Assembly (NCBI RefSeq): GCF_004297125.1
Contig: NZ_SCVD01000028.1
Span: 1 to 64,000, forward strand
Direction: 5' to 3'
DNA length: 64,000 nucleotides
From: Phenylobacterium sp.
GTDB taxonomy: Bacteria > Pseudomonadota > Alphaproteobacteria > Caulobacterales > Caulobacteraceae
Positions 16,130 to 24,934 of this stretch are shown here, piece by piece. Both the position numbers and the translations under genes were made by a program. Numbering within the stretch: position 1 is the stretch's first letter; each line of letters opens with the position of its first letter. The notes under the pieces were generated by a model. That model searched no databases. It saw only the letters and a program-made list of their open reading frames with translations, and was not told the origin of the DNA.

Positions 16130-17490
16130 TAACCTTCCTCGTGAGCGCGGCCAAGCGACGATCCTGGCCACTCAGTTGATTTAGCCGCGGGCTTGATATC
16201 CGGCTGGTCAAGGATTCCCCCGCGACTCCAGAAGAAGAGCAGGAACGCCGGCAGGCAGATCGCGGGCGCGAGGATCGAGAGCGCGGGGCCAAGCGCCTGG
16301 CCGCTCGGGTCGAAGCCGGAGCTGATCGCGGCCGCCGCGGTCGGGCCGATCCCGAGGCCCAGCAGGGTGATGCACATCAGGAGGAGCGCCACGAACGTCG
16401 CGCGCATTCGTGGCGGCGCCAAAGCCTGGAGCCCGACGACCACGTTGTTCGCCGCCCCGACCAGGAAGAAGGCGCCGCAGGCATGCAAGACCAGAAAGGC
16501 GATCGCGCTCGATTGGAGGGGCGCCATCACGGCGAAGGACCCGCCCAGCGCGATGCAGGCCATGGAGGTGAGCGCCACGGCGTCGCGTCGTCCGCGCCGC
16601 TCGAGCACGCGGGTCAGTTGCGGAGCCGCGAGCGTGCCGCCAAGTCCCGCCAGCAGCCCGGCGATGCCGAAGGCGTATCCTGCCTGCTGGATCGACAGGT
16701 CGAACTGGCGGCGCAGCAGCTCGGGGCCCCAGGCCGAGTAGGCGTACCCCACCGCCTGGGTCAGGCCGGCCCCGGCGAACAGCCCGACGAAGAGGCGTGC
16801 GCGCGCACGAAGGTGGGCCATGACCTCCGACAGCCCGGGCGCGCCCTCGCCGGCCTGCGCGCGGGCCGGTTCACGTACGGTGAGGGCGAACAGGAGCCCG
16901 CAGGCCAGACTGGGCGCGCCGACGATCACCAGCACGAGCTGCCAGGCGCCGAGCGGCAGCGCATGGCCGCCGGCGGCGGCCGCGTCGACGCCCTGGACGA
17001 CCATCGCGCCCACCACATAGGCTCCGGACGCCCCGGCCATTCCCGCCGCCGAATAGATGCTCGCCGCTCGCGCCCGCTGTTCCGGCGGGAAGAGATCGCC
17101 GATCAGGGAATAGGCGGACGGCGTGAGGGCCGCCTCGCCGATCGCCAGGCCGATGCGCAGGACCATGAGCAACCAGAACGAACCGGCGAACCCCGACGCC
17201 ACCGTGGCCAGGCCCCAGAGCAGCACGCCCGCGACGATCAGCTTGCGTCGGTCGCCGCGGTCGGCGAGCCGGGCGATCGGCAGTCCCACGAGGGCGTAGA
17301 AGACGGCGAAGGCGGGTCCGAACAGCAGGCCGAGCTGGAGATCGGAGACGCCCAGGTCCGCCTTGAGGGGCGCGACCAGCAGCGCCAGGATCACCCGGTC
17401 GACGAACGACAGGATATAGAGGAGCCCGAGGAGCGCGACGGTCCACCAGGCTGCTCCGGACGCGCGCGGGGAGGATGCGGCGCCCGCCAT
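16129..17490 (-). CDS. MFS transporter, spinster-like
   Basis: A 453-aa permease with twelve predicted helices in two halves. The first half holds NxxDRVILALLVAPLKADLG (LSFVDRV...) and the loop RLADRGDRRKLI, which is the MFS motif between TM2 and TM3; RIGLAIGEAALTPSAYSLI follows in TM4. These are typical of the spinster/organic-anion MFS group often found in aromatic catabolic clusters. It begins four bases after the TonB receptor stop, forming an operon for uptake across both membranes. Substrate is inferred from the context: the aromatic acid degraded by the neighbours, or a product of it. Confidence 0.9.
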   Translation of the reverse strand: MAGAASSPRASGAAWWTVALLGLLYILSFVDRVILALLVAPLKADLGVSDLQLGLLFGPAFAVFYALVGLPIARLADRGDRRKLIVAGVLLWGLATVASGFAGSFWLLMVLRIGLAIGEAALTPSAYSLIGDLFPPEQRARAASIYSAAGMAGASGAYVVGAMVVQGVDAAAAGGHALPLGAWQLVLVIVGAPSLACGLLFALTVREPARAQAGEGAPGLSEVMAHLRARARLFVGLFAGAGLTQAVGYAYSAWGPELLRRQFDLSIQQAGYAFGIAGLLAGLGGTLAAPQLTRVLERRGRRDAVALTSMACIALGGSFAVMAPLQSSAIAFLVLHACGAFFLVGAANNVVVGLQALAPPRMRATFVALLLMCITLLGLGIGPTAAAAISSGFDPSGQALGPALSILAPAICLPAFLLFFWSRGGILDQPDIKPAAKSTEWPGSSLGRAHEEG

Positions 17491-17494
17491 CCGA

Positions 17495-19741
17495 CTAGCG
17501 CCGGATCCGGAACTGCAGGACCACCGACCGCGGCGGGTTGATGATGCCGTACCAGGCCGGCGTGTTGCCGCCGGCGCCGGTCCCCGAGACCGAGGTGACG
17601 AACTGGGGCTCGGTGACGTCGGTCAGGTTCTTGCCGAGCAGCGCCACCTCCCAGCCGGCCGCCTCGTTCTCGACGGCGACCCGCAGGTTGAGCTTCCCGA
17701 AGCCGTCGCGCAGCGGCGCGTCCAGGTTCACCCCCACGTTCGGCTGGTAGTAGGTCTTGGACATGAATTCGAGGCTGCCCAGGACCTTGAGGGTCAGGTC
17801 GTCGCTGAGCGGACGGGTGAAGTTGGCGTCGAGCGTGCCGCTCCATTTGGGCGCACGGGGCTGGCGAAGCCCGTCGACGGCCACCGGCACGGCGGGGGCC
17901 GGCGGGACGGTCTCGGTGAAGATCGAGTCGGCGTAGACGACGCCGCCGCTGAGCCGCAGCCCGTCGGCCACGCGGAGGCTGCCGTTCAGCTCCACGCCCC
18001 GGGACCGGACGTCGATGTTGGTGACCACGGTCTGCGAGACGCCGGGGTTGCCGACCACGGCGGTGCGCGAGAACTGGAAGTTGTCGACCGTTGTCTGGAA
18101 CAGGGCCACGTCGAGTGACGCGCGGTCGAAGACGAACTTGCCGCCGGCTTCGACCGTATAGGCCGTCTCTCCGGTGTAGGGCGCGCCGGCGATGGTGGTG
18201 GGCGCGTTCTGGAAGCCACCGCCCTTGCTGCCCTTCGAGGCCGAGACATAGACCATCCGACCCGGCTCGAACTTGTACTGGAGGCCGATGTCCCCATCGA
18301 CGTCCTCTTCCTTGTTCGAAAGCCTGGTGCGCGGGTAGGCCGGGAACGCGCCGCCCAGGTTGCCGGCGCCTTGCGGCCGGAACAGCGACGCGTCCTTCTT
18401 TTCGCTGGTGTAGCGCAGGCCAACGCTGGCGTTCAGCTTGTCGGTCAAGGCATAGGTGGCCTGGCCAAAGGCCGAGATCGTCTCGGTCTTCTGATTGTAC
18501 AGCGAGAGCGCCGTGCCAAAGAGCGCCGAGGGCGCGAAGCCGTAGATCGACCGGTTCAGCGTCCAGTCGTTGTGGAAGTAGAAGACCCCGGCCAGATAGG
18601 TCAGCTTGCCCTCGGAAGGCGAGGCGATCCGGAATTCCTGCGAGTACTGCTGGTTCTTCTCGTTGTCGCCGAGGTTGAAGAGATTGGCCTTGAGGAAATC
18701 CAGGTCGCTCAGCCGCTCGGCCTGCCAGTCGACGTAGGCGCTCTGGGAGGTCAGCGTATGGCCCCCGAGGCGCCAATTGGCGATCAGGTTGATGCGGTCG
18801 GACTTCTGGTTGTCGAACGGTGTCGGGCCGGCCGGCACGCCGGCCCCGAAGGCGTCCGAGCCACTCTGGCTGCGTCGATCCGGCCGGCCCTCGAAATTTA
18901 GCTGGCCCGTCGCAACCGCACGATTGGCGAGGGTCAAGCCGACCACGGCGTCGCGCACCACCTCGAGCGACTGCCCCGTCTGCTCGTGGTCGTCGTGCTG
19001 GTAGATCAGGGTGACGTCGACGGCCTCGCTGGGCGTCCAAACCGCGCTGAGACGGCCGGAGACGTCCCGCGTGTCGGGCTGCCGTCCAGAGTACGGATTG
19101 CGCACGAAGCCGCCGTCGTCGACGTAAAGGCCCGACAGCCGGACGCGGAGCGTTTCGCTCACGGGGATATCGACCGAGGCGTCCACGCGCGGCGTGTCGG
19201 TCTTGAAGTCGTAGCTGGTCTCCAGGCTGTACCCGAACGCATCCCGCGGCCGGCGCGTGACCATCGTGATGGCGCCCAGCGTGGTGTTCTTGCCCAGCAG
19301 GGTCCCCTGGGTGCCCTTCACCATCTCGATGCGGTCGAGGTCGTAGATGGGCGTGACGTAGTCGCGGGTGTGCGCCGAATAGACGCCGTCGATGAACAGG
19401 GCGACCGAAGCCTCCACCGAGAACAGGGCCGAGTTCGAGCCCAGCCCGCGGAAGGTGACGGCGGGCAACCCGCCGACGCCGCTGGCCATCACCAGGCCCG
19501 GGGCCACGCCGTTCAGTTCGTTGGCGCTGGTGACCGAGAGCGCCTGCAGCTTCTCGGCTCCGACCACGGCCACCGTCAGCGGCGCGTCGGATACGGTCTC
19601 GGCTCGCTTCCGCGCGGTGACGATCACTTCCGCAACGCTCTCGGGCGCGGCTCTCGCGCTCTCCTGCGCCCAGGCGATCCCGGGGAGCGCACAACCCGCG
19701 AGCAACATCGCGGCCAGACGCGGCGTTTGCCGTCCAAACAT
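17495..19741 (-). CDS. TonB-dependent outer-membrane receptor
   Basis: A 748-aa receptor. The start is ATG 19741, preceded on the coding strand by GGGGGAGG; an upstream ATG at 19759 precedes this SD and is unlikely. A signal peptide of about 25 residues ends in AWAQ. The plug domain carries EVIVTARKRAETVSDAPLTV (TonB-box-like region), IYDLDRIEMVKGTQGTLLGKNT and ITMVTRRP; the barrel ends in the C-terminal VLQFRIRR. The NTTLGAITMVT wording matches the Caulobacter/Sphingomonas receptor family for plant or aromatic compounds. It heads an operon with the MFS gene, so it would take the substrate through the outer membrane. The ACCANNTGGAT motif lies 60 bases upstream. Confidence 0.93.
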   Translation of the reverse strand: MFGRQTPRLAAMLLAGCALPGIAWAQESARAAPESVAEVIVTARKRAETVSDAPLTVAVVGAEKLQALSVTSANELNGVAPGLVMASGVGGLPAVTFRGLGSNSALFSVEASVALFIDGVYSAHTRDYVTPIYDLDRIEMVKGTQGTLLGKNTTLGAITMVTRRPRDAFGYSLETSYDFKTDTPRVDASVDIPVSETLRVRLSGLYVDDGGFVRNPYSGRQPDTRDVSGRLSAVWTPSEAVDVTLIYQHDDHEQTGQSLEVVRDAVVGLTLANRAVATGQLNFEGRPDRRSQSGSDAFGAGVPAGPTPFDNQKSDRINLIANWRLGGHTLTSQSAYVDWQAERLSDLDFLKANLFNLGDNEKNQQYSQEFRIASPSEGKLTYLAGVFYFHNDWTLNRSIYGFAPSALFGTALSLYNQKTETISAFGQATYALTDKLNASVGLRYTSEKKDASLFRPQGAGNLGGAFPAYPRTRLSNKEEDVDGDIGLQYKFEPGRMVYVSASKGSKGGGFQNAPTTIAGAPYTGETAYTVEAGGKFVFDRASLDVALFQTTVDNFQFSRTAVVGNPGVSQTVVTNIDVRSRGVELNGSLRVADGLRLSGGVVYADSIFTETVPPAPAVPVAVDGLRQPRAPKWSGTLDANFTRPLSDDLTLKVLGSLEFMSKTYYQPNVGVNLDAPLRDGFGKLNLRVAVENEAAGWEVALLGKNLTDVTEPQFVTSVSGTGAGGNTPAWYGIINPPRSVVLQFRIRR

Positions 19742-19798
19742 CGTAACCTCCCCCTGCATGTTCCCTGGCTCGATCGGCCACGGCTTATGCTCACTAAA

Positions 19799-19853
19799 TT
19801 GACCAACTGGATATATTTATCAATCCGTATTTTGCTGGTCGGGAAATTTATTA
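19799..19853 (-). promoter_or_regulatory. AT-rich promoter region with ACCANNTGGAT motif, copy 1
   Basis: ACCAACTGGAT at 19802-19812 with TTG before it and a second element TATTTTGC at 19828-19835 followed by CGGGAAATTT. The same two elements, almost equally spaced (26 vs 25 bases), occur at 25650-25682, and the first also at 26825. The region is strikingly AT-rich against its surroundings. It lies upstream of the TonB-receptor/MFS operon. Confidence 0.6.
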
Positions 19854-19856
19854 GGC

Positions 19857-20513
19857 CTACGCGCCGCCGCGGGACTGCAGCGCGTGGTACCGCGCCGCCT
19901 TGCGGGCCTCGTCCAGGCGGCTCCCCTGCTGCACCGCCTCCCGGATCCGGTCTTCGGCAGCCGCGATTTCGCCCGCGACCTGCAGGACCTCGTCGACGCG
20001 GCCCGTCGGGATGGCGACCACCCCGTCTCCGTCGCCCACCAGCCAGTCCCCCGGCTCGACGCGCACGCCCGCGATCTGGACCGGCACGTTGTAGGCGTCG
20101 ACCGTCACCCGGTCCTTGCCGGTGCGCATGGTGTTGGCGCGGGCGAAGATGGGATAGCCGAGCTCGATGCTGCGGCCGATGTCGCGGCAGACCCCGTCGA
20201 TGACCGTGCCGGCGATACCCTTGCCGTGCGCCACAAGGGTCAGGATGTCCCCCCACACCGTGGCGTCCAGGCGGCCGTTGTTGTCCAGCACGACCACCTG
20301 GCCGGGCTCCACGTCGTCAATGTAGTCGCCGACCGATCCGCCGGATTGACCCACCGGGACCATGCGGATGGTGAAGGCGCGGCCGGCGAACGTCATGGCC
20401 CGGTCGAATGGCATCACCCCCAGGCACTGGCCGTCGATCCCGAGCCGGTCCAGCGCGTCGGAGAGCGTGGTGACGCCGATGGCGTTCAGCCTGTCCGCCA
20501 GGTCGGGTGTCAC
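19857..20513 (-). CDS. RraA-family aldolase (4-carboxy-4-hydroxy-2-oxoadipate/HMG aldolase-like), copy 1
   Basis: A 218-aa protein of the RraA/LigK fold. The active-site stretch is GTVIDGVCRDIG (Arg-Asp pair that binds pyruvate and a divalent metal), preceded by GDYIDDVEPGQVVVLDNNGR and followed by the Gly-Asp-rich WLVGDGDGVVAIP. Class II pyruvate aldolases of this type cleave 4-carboxy-4-hydroxy-2-oxoadipate to pyruvate and oxaloacetate in gallate/protocatechuate 4,5-cleavage. Plain RraA (RNase E inhibitor) is unlikely in this setting. GTG start overlapping the upstream gene's stop (GTGA). It is the last gene of a seven-gene operon and the first of three paralogues here. Confidence 0.85.
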   Translation of the reverse strand: MTPDLADRLNAIGVTTLSDALDRLGIDGQCLGVMPFDRAMTFAGRAFTIRMVPVGQSGGSVGDYIDDVEPGQVVVLDNNGRLDATVWGDILTLVAHGKGIAGTVIDGVCRDIGRSIELGYPIFARANTMRTGKDRVTVDAYNVPVQIAGVRVEPGDWLVGDGDGVVAIPTGRVDEVLQVAGEIAAAEDRIREAVQQGSRLDEARKAARYHALQSRGGA

Positions 20514-21175
20514 GCGCGGGTCTCCTGCTTGAGCATGTCTTCGTAGTCGGCGCCCATGACCTCGCCGATCGGGTCGCCGCGTTCGATGGCCGCGGCCATC
20601 AGTTGCTCGCGGGCGTAGATCGCTTCTGCCGCGACGAGCACGGTCTCGGCCGCGCCGGCCGCCACGAAGACGACGCCGCTGCCGTCCGCGAGGACCAGGT
20701 CGCCGGGACTGACCGCGACCCCACCCACGGTGATCGGCTCGTTGAAGCTATGCTCGGCGACGCGACCCCGCGCGGTCACGGGGACCGCAGCGCGGGCATA
20801 GATCGGCAGCCCGAACTCCAGGCTCTCGTCGAGGTCACGGCAGGCGCCATCGACGATCACCGCCCCGACGCCCTTCTTCACGGCTCCGCGGCTGAGCAGC
20901 CCTCCCCAACCGGAGACGTCGATCCGCCCGCGATGCTCGACCACGATGATGTCGCCGGCCTGGCTGGCCATCACGGCGCCCGCGCCGAGATGACGTTTCG
21001 GCAGACCGTCCAGCGGCGCGCCGAGCTTGACGGTGACCGCTCGTCCCGCGACCCGCGATCGTATGGTGAGCGGAACAAGGCCCACGACCGCGCCGGGCAG
21101 GCCCAGTTTGTCCAGCGCGTCCGATACCGAGCAGGTGTCCAATCGTCTCAGCCGCTCCAGGAGGTCGGGCGTCAT
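20510..21175 (-). CDS. RraA-family aldolase, copy 2
   Basis: A 221-aa paralogue of the gene immediately downstream, starting with the same TPDL...RL(D)T.SVSDALDKLG wording. The Arg-Asp active-site motif is VIVDGACRDLDESLEFG, with GDIIVVEHRGRID and the C-terminal PGDLVLADGSGVVFV. ATG 21175 overlaps the stop of the Rieske gene (ATGA), and its own stop overlaps the next start. Two adjacent aldolase genes could form a hetero-oligomer (the family is trimeric/hexameric) or act on two different oxo-acids. Exact substrate not readable. Confidence 0.85.
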   Translation of the reverse strand: MTPDLLERLRRLDTCSVSDALDKLGLPGAVVGLVPLTIRSRVAGRAVTVKLGAPLDGLPKRHLGAGAVMASQAGDIIVVEHRGRIDVSGWGGLLSRGAVKKGVGAVIVDGACRDLDESLEFGLPIYARAAVPVTARGRVAEHSFNEPITVGGVAVSPGDLVLADGSGVVFVAAGAAETVLVAAEAIYAREQLMAAAIERGDPIGEVMGADYEDMLKQETRA

Positions 21176-22479
21176 GCGTCGGACCCGGCCGGGGTGCGCG
21201 CGGCGCCGAGTCCGGTGAACTCCGCGACCTCCAGCCCCATGGCCTCGGCGAACGCTTCGCGCACCCACTCCGGTTGGCCGGCCTGGAACGGATAGGTGGT
21301 GGAGAGCATCCGCTTGCGGGGATCGGCGAGGATCTCGGCCTTGGTGAAGCCCTGGGTCACGTCGGCGCGCTCCATCAGCGGCAGCTCGACCCGTACGTTG
21401 CGCGCGGGATCGCGGATCAGGCCCTTGGCGTCGGCGCCCTCGGCGATGGCCTTCATCTCCTCGAAGAAGCGCTTGCGGACCATCACGACGCCACGGTCGC
21501 TGGCGCCCAGGTGCTCCTGGGTGCGGTCGGTGATCCGCCCCTGCCCGGCCCAGGCCAGGAAGTCCTGGTTGACCACGTGGCTGGTGATCCACCTGCCCTC
21601 GGCGTCGAACACCGGCCCCTCCCAGGTGGGGATGCTGGCCTGGACATAGGGTTCCTGCTCGCGCGGCACGCGGTTGAACTTCCAGGTGACGCTGAGCAGG
21701 TTCTCGTCGTCGATCGGCACCCGCCACTCGAAGTGCTCGCCCAGGAAGAAGCCATTCGGCCAGAGGCACACGCGGCCGACCGTCCAGTTGGGATGCGCCT
21801 CGGACGTGTCCTCCTTGACGCGCTTGTAGACGAAGCCGAATTCGAACTCCTCGAAGGCCAGCTTGAGGTGGGTGGGGCCATAGGGGCCGGACTCGCCGCG
21901 CAGCCGTTGACCCCAGTTCTCGTGCATCCACTCGAAGTGGACCGGATCGATGGAGTTCTCCTGGGCCTGGAACCAGTTGCAGGGCACCTCCGAGATCACG
22001 ATCTGGGCGAAGCCGTTTGGCCACGAGAAGGGCTCCCAGTCGGGCAGCAGCGGCGCGGGCTGCGGTCCCAGATAGGCCCAGACAAGCCCGCCCTTGGCCT
22101 CCACCGGATAGGCCTTGAGGGTGATCTTCTCGCGCATCCGCAGTTCCGGATGGGCGGTGTCCTCGTAGGGTTGCTCCACGCAGGCGCCCGTCTCGTCGTA
22201 GCGCCAGCCGTGATAGTTGCAGCGCAGGCCACAGGCCTCGACCATCCCATGGCTCAGGTCGGCGCGCCGGTGCGGGCAATGGCGGTCGACCAGACCGAAG
22301 GTCCCGCTCAAGTCCCTGTAGAGCACCAGGTCCTCGCCCAGCAGCCGCACGGGCTTGGTCGCGCGGGCGTCGAACTCGGAGACGCCGGCGATCGGGTGCC
22401 AGTAGCGGCGCAACAGCTCGCCCATGGGCTTGCCGGGGCCGACCTGGGTGAGCTGCCGGTTCTTTTCTTCGCTGAGCAT
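21172..22479 (-). CDS. Rieske non-heme iron oxygenase, phthalate-dioxygenase/LigX-like
   Basis: A 435-aa oxygenase alpha subunit. The start is ATG 22479 after GGAGG. The first residues (LSEEKNRQLTQVGPGKPMGELLRRYWHP) are typical of the phthalate 4,5-dioxygenase and LigX O-demethylase group. Rieske ligands: CPHRRADLSHG and CNYHGWRYD. Mononuclear iron site: NSIDPVHFEWMH, with Asp and two His. Such enzymes hydroxylate or O-demethylate carboxylated aromatics and need a separate ferredoxin/reductase, which is not encoded in this window. Within the operon it sits between RidA and two aldolases. Substrate unknown; a methoxy- or carboxy-substituted ring is likely. Confidence 0.9.
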   Translation of the reverse strand: MLSEEKNRQLTQVGPGKPMGELLRRYWHPIAGVSEFDARATKPVRLLGEDLVLYRDLSGTFGLVDRHCPHRRADLSHGMVEACGLRCNYHGWRYDETGACVEQPYEDTAHPELRMREKITLKAYPVEAKGGLVWAYLGPQPAPLLPDWEPFSWPNGFAQIVISEVPCNWFQAQENSIDPVHFEWMHENWGQRLRGESGPYGPTHLKLAFEEFEFGFVYKRVKEDTSEAHPNWTVGRVCLWPNGFFLGEHFEWRVPIDDENLLSVTWKFNRVPREQEPYVQASIPTWEGPVFDAEGRWITSHVVNQDFLAWAGQGRITDRTQEHLGASDRGVVMVRKRFFEEMKAIAEGADAKGLIRDPARNVRVELPLMERADVTQGFTKAEILADPRKRMLSTTYPFQAGQPEWVREAFAEAMGLEVAEFTGLGAARTPAGSDA

Positions 22480-22493
22480 GAGCTGCCTCCGCC

Positions 22494-22883
22494 CTATTCC
22501 GCCGCCCAGGCGGTGACGTCGCACTGGACGAGCATGTTCGCCGGGAGATGGTCGTTCTGCTGGGTGTGCCGGGCCGGGCGCGAGGCCGGGTCGGGGAAGG
22601 CCTTCAGCCACTCGGCGTTCACCGCGGCGCGGGCCTCGGGCACCTTTACGTAGACCGTCATCCTGGCGACGTCGCCCAGACCGGCGCCGCCGACCTCCAG
22701 GATGCGGGCGAGATTGGCGAACATCAGCCGCGCCTGCTCGCTCACGTCGTCGGGGATCTTCCCCGTGGTCGCGTCCAGTCCGTAGACGCCGCCGGTCATG
22801 ATCAGCGGCCCGACCCGGCAAGCCGCCGGGATCGGCTGGGCCCCATGGGAGAACCCTTCCACCTCGATGCTTCGACGCGTCAT
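22494..22883 (-). CDS. RidA/YjgF family protein (enamine/imine deaminase-like)
   Basis: A 129-aa protein of usual RidA length. It has the YjgF pattern GFSHGAQPIPAACRVGPLIMTGG near the N-terminus, VGGAGLGDVARMTVYVKVPE in the middle and SRPARHT near the end, where the family Arg that binds the carboxylate lies (usually RxxR/RSAR). In catabolic clusters RidA homologues hydrolyse enamines or act as hydrolases on ring-cleavage products (for example 2-aminomuconate-type deaminases). The start ATG overlaps the LigB-like stop (ATGA). Its presence hints at a nitrogen-containing or enamine intermediate, or simple metabolite repair. Confidence 0.85.
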   Translation of the reverse strand: MTRRSIEVEGFSHGAQPIPAACRVGPLIMTGGVYGLDATTGKIPDDVSEQARLMFANLARILEVGGAGLGDVARMTVYVKVPEARAAVNAEWLKAFPDPASRPARHTQQNDHLPANMLVQCDVTAWAAE

Positions 22884-23896
22884 CGCGCAGGCTCCTTGAT
22901 GTCGCCGCCCCAGACGGCGAAGGCGACGCCGATGCCGGTGCCGGCCGGCGTCCGGTAGATCGGCTGGTATTCGCACCAGGCAAGCGGCAAGCCCTCGAGG
23001 GCGCCGGCCGCCAGGACCCAGTTGAGGATCTCGGACGATCCGGAATTCAGGGCGCCGCGGGGGATGTCGCACAGCGCCTCTCCGCCCCCGTTCCGCAGTC
23101 CCTCGATCACCCGCCGGTCCAGCACTTCGTCGACCACGAAGTGGCTGAGCCCGCCGGAGGCGATGATCGCCACCCGCAAGTCCGCCGGGCTGGCCTCGAG
23201 GGCTCCTTTGAGGGCGCGGCCGATCCCGTGGCAGCGGGACGCGCTGGGCACGTTCGGCGGGTAGTAGGTGTTGAGCAGCACCGGCAGGACCGGGATCCGC
23301 CGTCCGCGGAACAGGCGGTTGACGATGAAGCCGTAGGCATGGCCGAAGCCGGCCTTGGTGGCGTCCTCGACCCGGGCCGAGACGGCGACGTCGACGTCGC
23401 GGTCCAGCAGGCCCTGGATCACGTCCAGCGCGAGCCGCGGCGCGCCGGGCAGCACATGGACCTCGTCCATCATGTAGCCTTCGCCCACTGTGCGCATCCA
23501 GTCGGGCAGCTCGTCGGCGCCGAACTTGTCGGACGTGGCGACCTCATCGCCGTAGAACACCGCGATGGCCGGCTGGTTGGCGGCGCTGAACAGTTCCTCC
23601 TGGTCGTCGCCGACGATCACCACCACGTCCGGGGCGGCGGCCTCCAGCGCATCGGCCAGCCGCTCCAGCGCCGCCTGGCAAAGCTCGGCCTTGCGTCGCA
23701 GCGCCTCGACCGTGACGACCTCGTCGTAGCGGTCGCCGACCTCCGCCTCGAGTTCGCCATAGGTGACCAGCCGGCCATCGGAGAGATTCAATCGCGGGTT
23801 GGCGTAGTCCGCGGCCGCGCGGTGGGCCCACTCCTCGGCTGGAAGCGTGAGCAGCGGCGTGTGGGACGAGCCGAGGCCGAGCACGATGCGCGCCAT
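22880..23896 (-). CDS. Class III extradiol ring-cleavage dioxygenase, LigB-like
   Basis: A 338-aa protein of the LigB family (protocatechuate 4,5-, gallate and 3-O-methylgallate dioxygenases). The start is ATG 23896, giving IVLGLGSSHTPLL with an Fe ligand His. A second conserved region has VVVIVGDDQEELF, and ASGGLSHFVVDE holds the catalytic His. The residue pattern is that of a single-chain enzyme whose alpha part (LigA) is absent, as in DesZ-type dioxygenases. It opens a catecholic or gallate-type ring next to a hydroxyl group using Fe(II) and O2. Its neighbours (LigJ-like hydratase and RraA-type aldolases) are the next steps of the 4,5-cleavage pathway, which strongly supports the role. Confidence 0.87.
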   Translation of the reverse strand: MARIVLGLGSSHTPLLTLPAEEWAHRAAADYANPRLNLSDGRLVTYGELEAEVGDRYDEVVTVEALRRKAELCQAALERLADALEAAAPDVVVIVGDDQEELFSAANQPAIAVFYGDEVATSDKFGADELPDWMRTVGEGYMMDEVHVLPGAPRLALDVIQGLLDRDVDVAVSARVEDATKAGFGHAYGFIVNRLFRGRRIPVLPVLLNTYYPPNVPSASRCHGIGRALKGALEASPADLRVAIIASGGLSHFVVDEVLDRRVIEGLRNGGGEALCDIPRGALNSGSSEILNWVLAAGALEGLPLAWCEYQPIYRTPAGTGIGVAFAVWGGDIKEPAR

Positions 23897-23903
23897 GTCG
23901 GGC

Positions 23904-24917
23904 TCAGACGTCCAGCCGGTTGAACAGCCGGCGCGCATTGTCCTCGAACAGACCCTTGCGATCGGCGTCGGTAAGGCCCGCGATGCTCTCTATGACCGGC
24001 TTCAGGTCGTCGAGCGGCCGGCCCGTCGCAGGATCGATCCCGCCGCCGCTGCCCGGCCGTTCGGTTCCGAAGCAGCAGCGGTCCGCGCCGACGACGTCGA
24101 ACAGGAGCTCCAGCGATCCCTTGTTGTGTACGACGGTGTCGAACCAGAACCTCTTCAGGATGTCGTCGAAGCCGGGCGCGTCCTTGGCGATCTTCCCCGC
24201 CGCGCGCGCCATCTCGCGGTGCGAGCGCCAGCGGCCCACCTGGTAGGGGATCGCCCCGCCGCCATGGCTGATCATCAGCTTCAGGTCCGGGAAGCGATCG
24301 AACACGCCCGCGCGGTAGATCGAGGTGATCGCAAGGCTCTCCTCGGCGATGAAGTGCTCGTCGTAGGTCTCGCGGCCGTTGCAGCAATTGCCGCTGTGGA
24401 TGTGGCCGGGCAGGTCCAGTTCGCAAAGGCGCTCGTAGAGTGGATACCAGTAGGGATCCCCCAGCGGCGGGGTCTTGCCGCTCCCCTCGCCCGGATCGGG
24501 ATTGATCAGGACGCCCACGAAGCCGAGTTCCTCGGTGACGCGCTTGATCTCGTCGAACAGGCTGTCGACCGGCCGCCCCGCTTGCTGCGGCAGCGCGCCG
24601 ACGCCGCGGAAGCGGGTCGGGTGCAGCTTGAGCGTGCGGGCGATCGTGTCGTTCTGGTCCCACACCCAGCTGGTGATGTTCTCCCAGCGCGCGTCGCCGT
24701 TCATCATCAGGAAGGGGCGCGGCGACAGCACCTGCACATCGGTTCCCACCGCGTCCATGATCGCCACGTTCTGAGCGGCGGATTTCTCCAGGTCCGCGTC
24801 GCCGACCACCGCACGATAGGGGTCGCCGTACTGCCCGCCGGAGACGTCGAGGTTGCTGCGATGCGCGTAGAGCGAGGCCGGGGCCACCAGGTGGGCGTGG
24901 GCGTCGATGATCGTCAT
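23904..24917 (-). CDS. Amidohydrolase-fold hydratase/decarboxylase, LigJ (4-oxalomesaconate hydratase)-like
   Basis: A 337-aa protein of the amidohydrolase 2 (ACMSD/LigJ) family. Metal-binding HxH is in IDAHAHLVAP at the N-terminus; further landmarks are GALPQQAGRP, GFVGVLINPDPGEG, HIHSGNCCN, MISHGGGAIPYQVGRW with a catalytic-type His, and CCFGTERPGSGG in place of the usual GSDxP end. This wording (PYQVGRWR, GTERPG) is that of 4-oxalomesaconate hydratases. They convert the lactone-derived ring-cleavage product into 4-carboxy-4-hydroxy-2-oxoadipate, the substrate of LigK-type aldolases. It lies between the dioxygenase and an aldolase gene. A decarboxylase role is the alternative. Confidence 0.85.
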   Translation of the reverse strand: MTIIDAHAHLVAPASLYAHRSNLDVSGGQYGDPYRAVVGDADLEKSAAQNVAIMDAVGTDVQVLSPRPFLMMNGDARWENITSWVWDQNDTIARTLKLHPTRFRGVGALPQQAGRPVDSLFDEIKRVTEELGFVGVLINPDPGEGSGKTPPLGDPYWYPLYERLCELDLPGHIHSGNCCNGRETYDEHFIAEESLAITSIYRAGVFDRFPDLKLMISHGGGAIPYQVGRWRSHREMARAAGKIAKDAPGFDDILKRFWFDTVVHNKGSLELLFDVVGADRCCFGTERPGSGGGIDPATGRPLDDLKPVIESIAGLTDADRKGLFEDNARRLFNRLDV

Positions 24918-24934
24918 GAAGGCGTCCCGGTTGG

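Noticed and set aside
17391..19781. Second long frame overlapping the TonB receptor on the same strand
   Set aside because: Arg/Gly/Pro-rich shadow of the receptor with no domain; the receptor frame carries all family motifs.
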